A stretch of 64,000 nucleotides of DNA, from contig NC_079482.1 in the NCBI RefSeq assembly GCF_026230105.1, positions 5,084,001 through 5,148,000 on the forward strand, in the 5' to 3' direction. Source of the DNA: Diorhabda sublineata. Taxonomy: Eukaryota; Arthropoda; Insecta; Coleoptera; Chrysomelidae. Below are positions 55,282 to 64,000 of this stretch, in pieces. The notes beneath the pieces were generated by a model that was not told the origin of the DNA, ran no database searches, and worked only from the letters and a program-made list of their open reading frames with translations. The position numbers and the translations under genes were made by a program. Each line of letters starts with the position of its first letter. Positions within the stretch are counted from its first letter, which is position 1.

Positions 55282-57001
55282 CAGGGTATTTCTAAATGCA
55301 TGCGACAAAATTCAGGAGATGATTATTTCAGAGATATCACCCTTAAAAGGCGATGACTAAAATTGAGTTATTATTTTTTTTTTCTAGCATGTTAGGGAAG
55401 CTAGAAACTTGAAATTCTGTGATTTTCGTACGCTCGTAAAGGACTTACCGTGGATATTTTTTCAATATTCCTATTACATTATACGGGGGTAAAATTAGCA
55501 GCCCTCACTTTATTTTGTATCAAAACTTTTATGAAATAAAATTATAACTTAAAATCCTTGTTCTATTCAAAAATATTTATTATAACGAGTGATTTTTTTG
55601 TTGGTATTTTTTGGGCAACAATGTTTTTGACAAATCACGCGTGAATCGTGTTTTGTGTCATTGTCAAACTTGTTTAGTTTAGTCTATAATTTAATCATAA
55701 ATCGACTTACGAACGAACAACGCTTGCAAATTATTAAACTTTACTATCAAAATTCATGTTCGGTTAAAAAAGTGCATCGCGCACTTCTTCAATTTATGGG
55801 CAGTTCGGTCGGCCTACTGAGAGAACTATTCGGAAGCTTGTGACTAAATTTCGAACCCAGTTTACATTATTGGACATTAAACCACTAACTCGTAAAATTT
55901 TGCGGAAAGATTTGGTTGTAAGACTTTATAAGATACGACTTGTGCAAGAATTGAAGCCACAAGATTTCCCGCAAAGTCTAAAATTTGGTGAATGGGCGCT
56001 GGCAAAGCTGGAGGGAATCCATTTTTTATCGAAAAATTGTGTTCAGCGACGAAGCTCTTTTCTAGTTGAATGGATACGTCAAAAATCAAAATTGTCGCAT
56101 CTGGAGTGAAGACCAGCCAGAAGCATTGCAAGAGCAACCAATGCATCTCGAAAAAGTCACTGTTTGGTGTGGATTATGGGCCGGTGACATAATCGGGCCG
56201 TATTTCTTGAAAAGCGACGATGACCAGAACGTTATTGTGAATGGCGAGCGCTACCGTGTGATGATTGACGATTTTTTTGCCCAAAATGGAAGAATTGGAT
56301 ACGCCTGATATATGGTTTCAACAAGACGGTGCCACATGCCACACGGGACGTGAAGCAATGGCCAAATTGGGAGCCGCCTTCGGTGAACAGTTTATCTCAC
56401 GTTTAGGGCCCGTCAATTGGCCGCCTAGATTGTGTGATTTAACGCCTTTGGACTATTTCTTGTGGGATCATGCCGAGGCTAATGTCTACAGGGATAAACC
56501 AGCAACGATTGATGCACTGGAAGCCACTATTGAAGCATTTATTCCTGAAATACGGGCTGGCATGTTCGAGAGAGTGTGCCAAAATTGCGCATAGGCTATC
56601 TAAAGCGGAGCCGCGGCCATCATCAAATTATACTGGTCGTTCTATAAAAATCAAATCCTATACCTCTCAAAAAATCACTGATTACTTATAAATGTAATAC
56701 GATTCATAATAAATGCTTAAAAATTGGGGTTCCTAATTCTACACCCGTATAATATAACAGAATATTGAAAAAATATCCTTGGTTAGTCCTTTGAGACCGT
56801 ACGAAGATTACAAGATTTGAAGTTTCTAGCATAACTGAAATTTTAGAAAAAAAAAACAAAAACTCTATTTTAGTCACTACCTTTTAAGGGTGCTACCTCG
56901 GAAAGAGGTGGGACAAGGAAATTTTCGTTATAAAGACCCATCTTAATTTCTTATTAGCAATCAACTCCTGAATATTGTCTCATGAATTTAGAAACACCCT
57001 G
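55282..57001. mobile_element. long-inverted-repeat element (CAGGGTGTTTCTAA type) interrupted by a mariner-like element
   Basis: The outer ends CAGGGTATTTCTAAATGCAT (55282-) and reversed CAGGGTGTTTCTAAATTCAT (ending 57001) are flanked by TA on both sides. The inverted repeats extend about 230 bp inward (left to about 55515, right from about 56735), including the shared GATATTTTTTCAATATTC and TTATACGGG. The right arm carries an extra block of about 50 bp. Between the arms sits the mariner-like element 55581-56690. Without it the outer element would be a foldback of about 610 bp with no coding capacity. Confidence 0.75.
55581..56690 (+). pseudogene. mariner-like transposase pseudogene nested in the foldback element
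   Basis: Short inverted ends (CGAGTGATTTTTTTG left; reversed TCAGTGATTTTTTGAG right) bound the insert. Coding blocks: LTNEQRLQIIKLYYQNSCSV near 55700-55760, FRTQFTLLDIKP near 55850, a jump of about 45 residues to KILRKDL, LVQELKPQDFPQ, FGEWALAKL, then YVKNQNCRIWSEDQPEALQE near 56072-56130, VTVWCGLWAGDIIGPYF, IWFQQDGATCHTGREAMAKL near 56309-56370 (second aspartate) and VNWPPRLCDLTPLDYFLWDH near 56415-56472 (last aspartate), ending FERVCQNCA. The family has FSDEAHFWLNG before YV.KQNC; here that first catalytic block is frameshifted (CVQRRSSFLVEWIRQ reads its bases out of frame). At least four frame breaks; inactive. Confidence 0.85.
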
Positions 57002-57009
57002 TATATAGG

Positions 57010-57460
57010 TATTATATTCCATTTTATCGCAAAACAAACCAATTTCGAAGGATAAAAAAATATTTATATAATGAAATAATTATTTTTCCTGCTAAATTGT
57101 CTCTTCTGATTGGAAAATCAAGACAACAAGCAACTAAAAACATATAAAAGGGTCTAATGAATAAAAAACCAAAAAATAACTGTATTAAATGATCATTTTT
57201 GTTTTCAATAAATCTATTTTATTATTTTTATTATTATTACTAACTTTAATAAGAGGAAAGCAATGATACATCTTACCGCACATGCACACATCTATTCAAT
57301 AGGCTAGTTGACAAAATTTGGAAATTAGTTTGAAACTATAGCTTAGCATCTATTTCACCCCAAAAATATATTATTTCAAGAAAAATAGATTTTTTACGTT
57401 AGTATTTTGAGTTTCTAGAAATGAACTTGAAATTGACCGCGAAAAATGCCAAGACTGTCA
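57010..57460. other. no recognisable gene
   Basis: AT-rich DNA. Nothing supported. Confidence 0.5.
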
Positions 57461-57524
57461 TGGCGTCTTGAATGACGTCACACCTCGCGAAACAGTTGTG
57501 TTTGTTTATTACATATACTGTATA

Positions 57525-57657
57525 ATGCCCCAATGTGAAAATACGGCGATAAAAACGCAAGACAAATTATTCATACACGTTCCAAACAATAAAGAAATAC
57601 GAAGAAAGTGGTTACAAATGGCAAGGAGGCAAGATGCTAATTCCACAAATTATTTCT
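57525..57657 (+). pseudogene. THAP-domain exon interrupted by a mariner insertion
   Basis: ATG at 57525 gives MPQCENTAIKTQDKLFIHVP then NNKEIRRKWLQMARRQDAN and STNYFC. This matches the first two thirds of a THAP zinc finger (MP.C.vp.C.nt..KT.dklFihVP..keiR.kWl...RRqd). Relative to a standard THAP the first C-x-C spacing is short, as if five or six residues were lost. At 57658 the frame runs into the left end of a mariner; beyond the mariner's right end (58350) the C-x2-H-F half does not resume. It is the second THAP sequence in the window (see 11450-11853). Confidence 0.55.
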
Positions 57658-57660
57658 GTA

Positions 57661-58348
57661 CGAGGGGGTACCCAAAAGTTATCGCCAGTTCAGTGCCGCG
57701 CGGGCCGTTGACCTGCCACGTTCTGTTTGTCACTAGTGACCGTTTTTGCTGTTTCACTGCTGCTTCGTTTTTTATGATGGCAAATTTAAGTGAACAACGT
57801 GCCGCTGTGAAATCTTGTTTTCTACGTATGTGTATGAGTGGTTTTCTCGATTTAAAAATGGCGACATGTCGATTGATGACAAACCTCGCTCTGGACGTCC
57901 ATCAATTGCCCGAATCGATGAAAAAGTTGAAAGAATTCGAGAGCTTGTGTCTTGGAACTCGGTTAAGCAAACAGGTGACTGGTTCTTCCACCATGACAAC
58001 GCACCTGCACACTCAGCCATCACTGTTAGCCAATTTTTGGTCAAAAATAACATGATTCCACTGCCCCACGCACCTTACTCGCCCGACCTGGCTCCGTACG
58101 ATTTTTTCTTGTTTCCACGCATGAAAAGGGGCACGAAAGGACGGCGATTTGAAAACATTGAAGACAACAAGATAAGAACGAGAGAGCAGTAATCTCTAAA
58201 GATGAGTTCAAACAATATTTCGAACAGTGGAAGCACCAATGGGACAAATGTATTACTTGTAATGGAGAGTAGTTTGAAGGGGATAAGGTTGTTTTGTAAA
58301 TATATAGCATTTAAAAAATAATTCCGGTTATTTCTGGGTACCTCCTCG
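57661..58348 (+). mobile_element. mariner deletion derivative
   Basis: Left end CGAGGGGGTACCCAAAAGTT and reversed right end CGAGGAGGTACCCAGAAATA are good inverted repeats, bordered by TA at 57659-57660 and 58349-58350. At 688 bp it is about half the length of a full mariner, owing to an internal deletion. Confidence 0.9.
57774..58272 (+). pseudogene. mariner transposase, internally deleted
   Basis: After the start MMANLSEQRAAVKSC, blocks lie in two frames. Frame 57815-58192 has VYEWFSRFKNGDMSIDDKPR then SGRPSIARIDEKVERIRELV. It jumps directly to SVKQTGDWFFHHDNAPAHSA (second aspartate, HHDNAPAH) and ITVSQFLVKNN. HAPYSPDLAPYDFFLFPRMK follows (third block, with Tyr where the family has the catalytic Asp or Cys: LAP.DFFLFP). 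A frameshift near 58165 precedes AVISKDEFKQYFEQWKHQWD and KCITCNGEYFEG. The first catalytic block (GDE.W) is removed by the deletion after ELV. Confidence 0.85.
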
Positions 58349-58354
58349 TATCGT

Positions 58355-60460
58355 ATCTACCATAATATATCACACATAACATATAAAAAGTGACTTAAGT
58401 TAAAGTTATTGAAACTTTGTATTCGCTAACCTCAAAATCAGTTAAGTATTTTCATTCCACGGTGGGCAAATGCGATTCTCTGACTGGTAACTGCTAATTA
58501 AATAAAACTTTGTTTGTTCTTCACATAATACTTAACGATAAGTTTTAACACTGCGGATTTCCGATGAACAAAAGTAGGTGTTCATTGCAAAAAATTTGTC
58601 AAGCATAACGGCGACAATTTTGGGCAAATTACTGCAGTTTGCTTTGTTAATTTGCCATGGCAAATTTTAACTGTCTTTCAAGATTAAACTAAAAACGAAC
58701 TTTATTAATTTAAAAATAATTGGTCTCTTTATAGGAAAATAACAGATACAACATAGCGTTTCTGATTGGTGGTTAATGTCACGTGAATAAACGCCTCATT
58801 TTGTCGATTTTATTTTCGAAAAATATTATTAATCTCTTTATTATTATTTTTGTAGAAAAGTTGTTTTTTTATTTACCAATTATCATGGTTAATCATTCAA
58901 AACTCAAAGCCATCCGATTTATTCTTAGTGGAAACAAGTCTATTATGCGACATTTGTTTCTTCCGCCAAAATTATAATTGCTGTCAAGTATTGTACTTAT
59001 TAATCTTAAAACTTCAATGTCTAAGGCACTGTTAGTTTGCTGTACGTCATCTTGATCTGATAAACCGTTTATGTATCGACAAAATACGTCGGAAAACATA
59101 TGAATGCTTTCAAAGTTAAAGTGGAATGGCTGTGAATATAGCCACCTGTGTGTACCGTGCACACAACTAAGGTATCTGGAATAGGCAAAAGAAAATGGTC
59201 TTTGCTTTGATCCTAAAACGGTCGCGTCTGGTCCGTAAACAATAAATATTACTCAATATAAATTGAACAAATAAAAAGAATCTGAAGTAGGAAATTTATA
59301 AAGACATTCCAATGTCGAACTTCTTGACTTTAAAAACATTTCAATAGTTAAATAAACATGGAAGCAAATGAGTTGTGGACAAAATCGAAATCGGTTACAA
59401 CTTTCAGATTATACATATTTTAGAATGTTTATAATTAATCAGGATCAAAGTTTTGAAAACCGAAATCACAACAAAACACATTTTTTTCTCCGTAACCAAT
59501 TTTTTCATACCGTTCACTTATACAGGGTGAGCCAGGGGAAACTTTACTTAGTTTTACTATGCGTGAACTCCTCTTCTTTATTTATTTACAAAGTGATTTG
59601 TGAAATTGATCATAAATTTCAATTCAATAGTGCTTACACAGCTCAATTGATTTTTTAGATTGCAGTTAAATCATGATGCAGTATCACATAATAAGGTATT
59701 AATTTAAACAAAAATTTCAAGTATTTCAAGTATTTCAACTAAAAGCGAAAATTCTATCGAATTATATTGATGACAAACAACAAAAAACAGGGGATCTTGA
59801 AGATTATCCCTTCCGATCCACCTGTTGCCATAAACTTTATTTAGATGTTATCTCACTGCCAGTAAAAAGTAGAGGATGGCCTAGCATGCCGAAAATACAT
59901 CTCCCGATGTTACCAAAATCCAAATTCGGCAAAATATTTCCTAGAAACTGGAAAAAAACCTATCTTCTTTAAGGACCTCAAAAAAAGTGAGGACTTACTA
60001 ATTGGTCATTCATGACACACAATTTAGAAAACCTCAACTGGGAACGACATTCTCGAATAGCATGGGGATGTTCTTTTGCCCACAAATGTGAATTACGGGA
60101 CTTATTTATCCCGTCTCTTGTAAATTGCGATTAATTTGTAAATAGTGTCCTGTACAGCGTTCTCCGATGATTGTTAATCCATCTACAAAATTCCAATCTA
60201 TGTATTGCATATCTAGCACAACAACATTACCAACCCACGGGTGGGCACACGACATGTTTCACTTGGGGACCGCTTGTGCACCGGTGGGCATCATTTCAAT
60301 ACAATTTTTGAACAGCAGTCGATTCGCCGGTCTCTCGAAGACATACAGTATATAGCGGACGTGGTAATTTTTTAAATTCAAACAAAATTGATCGGTTTAT
60401 ACAATTTTCAAAGTAAAATGAAAAACATAACTTTCAATATATATTTATTCAATATTTATA
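58355..60460. other. no firmly recognised gene
   Basis: A minus-strand open frame at 58893-59162 (GTHRWLYSQPFHFNFES near its start) has reasonable composition but no family I can name. Near 59523 TACAGGGTGAGCCAGGGGAA resembles a transposon end but has no partner in reach. Confidence 0.4.
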
Positions 60461-60470
60461 ATACAACTTA

Positions 60471-60937
60471 CTAAATATCATTATGGTTTTTTTGAAAACA
60501 GTCGATACGAATTGGTATTTTGCATTTTTCGCAAATTGTGTTAACTTTTTTGGCATTCTTGTGAGTATGTGCAGATACTTTTGAAATTAACATTTGCTTG
60601 TAGCAAAGATAGCATCGATCTCTTGTTTGCCTTTTCTGCCCTTTAACTTCTTTCAAGATGTCTACAGTGACGTTGAGGGAGTTGGAATTGTTGGCGATGA
60701 GTCTATAATTGTCATTGCAGGGACAAGAAGTTCTTTGAATTTGGTAAATTGCATCTTTTACCACAAATTTTTTATACAAATAATGAGCATTCACTACAAT
60801 TGTAACAATAATACCAGTCGTTTATACCATTTTATAGTTCTTCGTAAATATGGTGTATACGCGGCCTTTTGTTCCGATAAATCTATAAATGCCTTATCTT
60901 TTGTTGTAATCGATCACGATGGCTAATTTACGGATTT
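60471..60937 (-). pseudogene. piggyBac transposase C-terminal remnant
   Basis: On the minus strand, FIDLSEQKAAYTPYLRRTIK then WYKRLVLLLLQL near 60895-60810 matches the piggyBac block GvDlsDQ...Y...rks.KWyrkl. After a stop, the frame 60471-60794 gives NAHYLYKK, then the C-terminal cysteine cluster RDRCYLCYKQ, TICEKCKIPIRIDCFQKNHN, matching the zinc-ribbon-like tail (R.rC..C......T...C..C..plC...Cf...H). The DDD catalytic core lies upstream of the retained part and is absent. TTAA-bearing ends were not identified. Confidence 0.85.
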
Positions 60938-60961
60938 CTTCGACCTTAATATTTAAGTTTA

Positions 60962-61600
60962 TCATAGAGTCATCGAGCTTTGTGGTTGGTGTATTATTCC
61001 TGATTCGTTATCTTCACGAAACATGAATGATGGAGATAAATATGAACGGGATTTTCTCAAAAAATTGTGTAGATAACAACAAGTCAAAACAATTTTCCTT
61101 ACTTTTATAGGATCAAAAGGAAATGCTCTCTGAAATACTCCAAAACGAGTAGCTAGTATACCGAGAACACCTTCAACCCTCCTTCTAGCTCGCGCTATTC
61201 GATAATAGCATATTATTTTCTCTTTTGTTAATCCAGTTTGGCTATATAGTTTCATTAAATTTTGAGACATTGAAAAAGCATCATCTCCAACAAAAAAGTA
61301 TGGCAGTTTTCGGGAACGTCCAGGCAACAGTGCAGGTGGTGGGATATTTAAAGCATTATTTTGTAATTGCAGTCCAAATTTTGTATTCTGTAGGACACCT
61401 CCATCTGAGACACGACTATTAGTGTCCCAACATAAATATACTTTTTTTGTAGTAATAATAGTATGATTTAGAACCAGAAGGTTTCTTTATTTCCACGTGT
61501 TTGCCATCTATAGCACCGATTACATGAGGGTATTCCACTGGCTCTCAAAATCCTTGGTAACTTGTTCCCTTTATCAGCTATTTACGGTAATTGAAATTGA
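60962..61600 (-). pseudogene. PIF/Harbinger transposase, catalytic region
   Basis: On the minus strand from 61600: EQVTKDFESQWN, then in a shifted frame YPHVIGAIDGKHVEIKKPSG (first Asp) and SYYYYY. A gap of roughly 35 residues follows, then CWDTNSRVSDGGVLQNTKFG (second Asp), LPYFFVGDDAFSMS and ARARRRVEGVLGILATRF (catalytic Glu), ending IVLTCCYLHNFLR. All three catalytic positions of the HARBI1-type DDE domain remain, but frameshifts and the gap inactivate it. The segment abuts the piggyBac remnant (25 bp away) and belongs with the exon at 62690-62983. Confidence 0.85.
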
Positions 61601-61629
61601 AATAAAAACAAATTATTTATCTTTTTTAG

Positions 61630-61770
61630 GAGGATACTACAACTGTTGAAGTGGATAAAACATCATCTACATCTTATGCAGTTCCGAAGACTAAACACAA
61701 GAATTTAAAGAGAAAACTTGATGATAAACTTTTGCAATTGGCAGCTAACCGTCTTAACCTTTTCACTGCT
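61630..61770 (+). pseudogene. possible MADF/Myb-like Harbinger companion gene exon
   Basis: After TTATCTTTTTTAG (3' splice site) the plus strand reads EDTTTVEVDKTSSTSYAVP then KTKHKNLKRKLDDKLLQLAA. This resembles the middle of the DNA-binding (MADF/Myb-like) second protein that accompanies transposase in Harbinger elements. It lies on the opposite strand within the gap between two Harbinger transposase pieces. A continuation may exist at 62235-62430. Confidence 0.4.
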
Positions 61771-62234
61771 TTATGATGGAGAGCTTACTATGCCCTGTGC
61801 GCTGGCCTCTCCCACTTTTTTTGCTGTTAGGTTAGGTTTTCATTCAAACAATCATTGTTACTACTGATATTTCGCATTTATTGGAAACAATTTCATTTAG
61901 TGTCAATTTGATTGAAAACTATTATGAATCAAATTAATTATAAAAGTTCGAAAATTTCATGAAACAAAATGTCATATAACCAATTGCGACTTTTAGTGAG
62001 GATTTCTATAATTATTGAAGTGCTGACTTAAGAAACTTTATGGGTCTATTACTCGGTAGACTTTAGACATCACGGAACTTCTAGATCTACTAACCAGATG
62101 AATATCAAACCTGGGATTTGTCTTGTTCTGCAGATTTAAAGAAAATGAACCAATGCAAAAAATCTTTGCTATTGCTGCCATTATCATGGGAGGACCATTA
62201 GGAATTTTACACCGTAATTCGGTAAAAATAAATA

Positions 62235-62430
62235 CTCCAACAGTTACGATAACTCCAACTCGGACCCACGCCAACTCCAATAGATTACAGCAGCACACCA
62301 TCGCCTCGGTATTTTATAAACTATTCTCAAGAGCAAAATTCTGAATTTCCAACTGAGCAGCTGCCAAATAACCAGCAGAACATGTACTTCCAGCAAGATA
62401 ATCATCAGAACAGTACCTGCTTCATTCTAA
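62235..62430 (+). pseudogene. possible continuation of the companion gene
   Basis: The plus strand reads TPTPIDYSSTPSPRYFINYS then QEQNSEFPTEQLPNNQQN and MYFQQDNHQNS, a Q/N/S/P-rich segment of the kind seen at the C-terminus of such companion proteins. It is truncated at the LINE fragment that begins at 62422. Function not asserted. Confidence 0.35.
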
Positions 62431-62646
62431 TGAACCAATCTCGAAGGTTTTTCTACCCAGGCCGCGCCTGCCTTCCATCTTCCCTTCCATGATCAGCTGT
62501 GACAAGACATATTTTTGATTTCTAAAAATGTGGTCAAAGTAGGAAGCTTTCCTTTTCTTTACAATGGTTAATAGTTCTCGTTCTCTGTTCATTAGTCTTA
62601 GCACCTTGTCGTTGGTCACCCGATCCGTCCATGGTATTTTAAGCAT
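62422..62646 (-). pseudogene. LINE C-terminal fragment
   Basis: The minus-strand frame reads MLKIPWTDRVTNDKVLRLMN then RERELLTIVKKRKASYFDHI, FRNQKYVLSQLIMEGKMEGR and RGLGRK, matching the conserved tail of insect LINE ORF2 products (RmLkIsWtDrvtNeeVL.rm...rell..ik.rk..ylgHi.Rn..y.ll.lii.Gki.GkRg.GR). Only this tail is present. Similar to the tail of the LINE at 14610-15475. Confidence 0.85.
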
Positions 62647-62665
62647 CCGTCTAAAGAGTCACATC

Positions 62666-62983
62666 TCAACATATACAGTTTAATAAATAAATAAGAAGAT
62701 TATAGTATTTATTTACCTCGATTAATTCCTTCAAAACATGTATTATTCCATCACAGGTTTCCATAATTATTAAAGAAAGACTTTGTGGTGAAAAAGCACT
62801 ATGATTCTTGAGATCTTCCAGAGTATTTCCAGTCGTTAGATAGTTCGGTCGCACAAAATTTTTTAGCTTGCTTCCTCGGATATCATCAAATCTTTTAAAA
62901 TATTGTGGTGACTGTATTTCTGCCTTTTCTTTTACCAATCTTTCGACCACCGACGTGTTCGTTACGTTGACGTTTAGCCACAA
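62666..62983 (-). pseudogene. PIF/Harbinger transposase N-terminal exon
   Basis: The minus strand reads FDDIRGSKLKNFVRPNYLTT then GNTLEDLKNHSAFSPQSLSL and IIMETCDGIIHVLKELIE, with a GTAAAT donor (near 62690) right after ELIE. The block l.yLatGnt.edLk....isp.slg.II.etC.aI...LkeyI is the helix-turn-helix region preceding the DDE domain in insect Harbinger transposases. The DDE part is at 60962-61600, 1.1 kb downstream on the same strand. The intervening DNA holds opposite-strand exons and a LINE fragment. Confidence 0.6.
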
Positions 62984-63059
62984 TCAACACAACTAAAGCA
63001 GCAGCTAAATCTTATTCCGGACATGTTATTTTACACCCAGTGTACACGGAATCAACACT

Positions 63060-63325
63060 ATTCTTCGACTAAACATTGCGCAGCAGTTCGTTTATTGTGC
63101 ACTTTATTATATATATTTTATTAATTGATCGTTTGGATTGTAAGCGCCTTTCAATCTTATTGTACAAAAAATATATCATACAATGTTATTGTAGGGTCTA
63201 GCGTTAGCCAAATTGTTCATTTTTATTATCCAATATAAAATTGTGTCGTTTTGTCCATAAAATTGTAAAATTTTCTTATGACAATAAAGCTTATCTCTCT
63301 CTATCTCTATATTTGATAAAAGTAT
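63060..63325 (+). repeat. probable LINE 3' end with polyadenylation signal and simple tail
   Basis: An AT-rich stretch ends ATGACAATAAAGCTTATCTC then TCTCTATCTCTATATT. AATAAA followed by a (TCTC/TCTA) tail is typical of 3' ends of some insect LINEs. No coding block is visible upstream within this fragment. Confidence 0.35.
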
Positions 63326-63329
63326 GTAA

Positions 63330-64000
63330 AGTTCTTCATGGGTCATCCTGTATATGTAATTATATTGTTTCTAAAATCCTGTAGTTCAAATTGTGATTTT
63401 TATGCGGTCAAACTGACGGGTAGACAAACAGAATCTCTGCATACGTTAGAAACTTGTTACGAAATCAGATAAACATGTGTGAAAAATGAATAAACATGCG
63501 ATTTACTATTAGAAACTCAGCTAAGGAAGAGACTTGAGTTTCCTTTGTCATAACAGTCGCGTCGCACGTCGCTTCTTATTAGCGAATGTTCACCCACTTA
63601 ATCATCCGATTTAGTGCCATGAGACTTCTGGTCGAGTAACAAAAATGTGGTTAAAGAATACAACAAGAAATCCATTTATTCATATTCATATATATTCATA
63701 GAAAATACAACTAAAAGTGATTTAACTTGATCTCGTGTTTATTATCATTTAAACAATCGTATTTACCATAATATGTCGTGTAAATAATATCATATGTATG
63801 CTTCATTAGTATTCTTCCACACAAACGACGTTTAAATTATTCAAATGCCCTAAAAACCGTCCCTCCGTTTTTTCGCAATCCTTCATTTTGTTAATACGTC
63901 CCGAAACTCTCATTTTAAACCCTCCACAAACCATCTTTTATTAATATTTCACGAAAACAAAAATTCTACGGCCATAGAGACCGACCTTTCTGATCTAATC
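63330..64000. other. no recognisable gene
   Basis: AT-rich DNA to the window end. No open frame or repeat recognised. Confidence 0.5.

Noticed and set aside
57468..58055. A single 195-residue protein spanning THAP and mariner
   Set aside because: It is a chance read-through from the THAP exon into the mariner insertion in the wrong mariner frame.
61822..61838. Second TTAGG telomere-type site (GTTAGGTTAGG)
   Set aside because: Only two units, expected by chance in insect DNA rich in such words.

Overview
This window looks like insect nuclear DNA. It is AT-rich, has one clear eukaryotic initiator tRNA-Met gene (10381-10452, minus strand), a short TTAGG telomere-type run, GT..AG-type exon edges, and transposable-element families typical of insects. 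A beetle or hemipteran would fit, but the sequence alone does not fix the order. No intact protein-coding host gene was recognised. Nearly every coding-like stretch is a decayed mobile element, and only one long uninterrupted transposase frame survives (51191-52168).

Layout: 0.3-1.7 kb, an IS630/Tc1-type DDE element with perfect inverted ends. 2.0-3.3 kb, tRNA-like SINE copies and a mariner scrap. 4.9 kb, a possible TATA promoter with a short first exon. 5.4-6.6 kb, interlaced direct repeats and a mariner scrap. 7.1-9.7 kb, a complete but broken Tc1-like element followed directly by a mariner. 10.4-12.0 kb, the tRNA gene, a small hAT MITE and an inverted-repeat element carrying two convergent gene starts (a YqaJ-nuclease-like N-terminus and a THAP zinc finger). 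13.5-16.9 kb, mariner, LINE, Crypton-like and Tc1-like remnants. 17.3-21.5 kb, dispersed repeats and an hAT element with a LINE inside. 21.9-29.4 kb, mariner scraps, a cysteine-tailed repetitive gene remnant, a mariner-like element with long ends, and one possible host first exon. 29.4-38 kb, mostly featureless DNA with one LINE insertion that has a 40-bp target duplication. 38-42 kb, Tc1 remnant, 91-bp minisatellite and mariner copies. 42.9-46.3 kb, a Sola-like element with 4-bp target duplication beside a foldback element with 8-bp target duplication and an internal TTAGG run. 47.7-52.4 kb, a tandem duplication, a brahma (SWI2/SNF2) pseudogene fragment, two transposase halves head to head and the open-frame Tc1-like element. 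53-58.4 kb, a MITE, a Crypton-like deletion derivative with hairpins, a mariner-like element nested in a long-inverted-repeat element, and a THAP exon cut by a mariner. 60.4-63.3 kb, piggyBac, Harbinger (with opposite-strand companion-gene-like exons) and LINE remnants.

The genes do not form a pathway. The window records successive insertion, nesting and decay. The most interesting items are the THAP/YqaJ-like inverted-repeat element at 11091-11984, the nested and foldback structures, and the otherwise open Tc1 transposase that has lost its first catalytic aspartate. All family names are from pattern recognition and were not database-checked.
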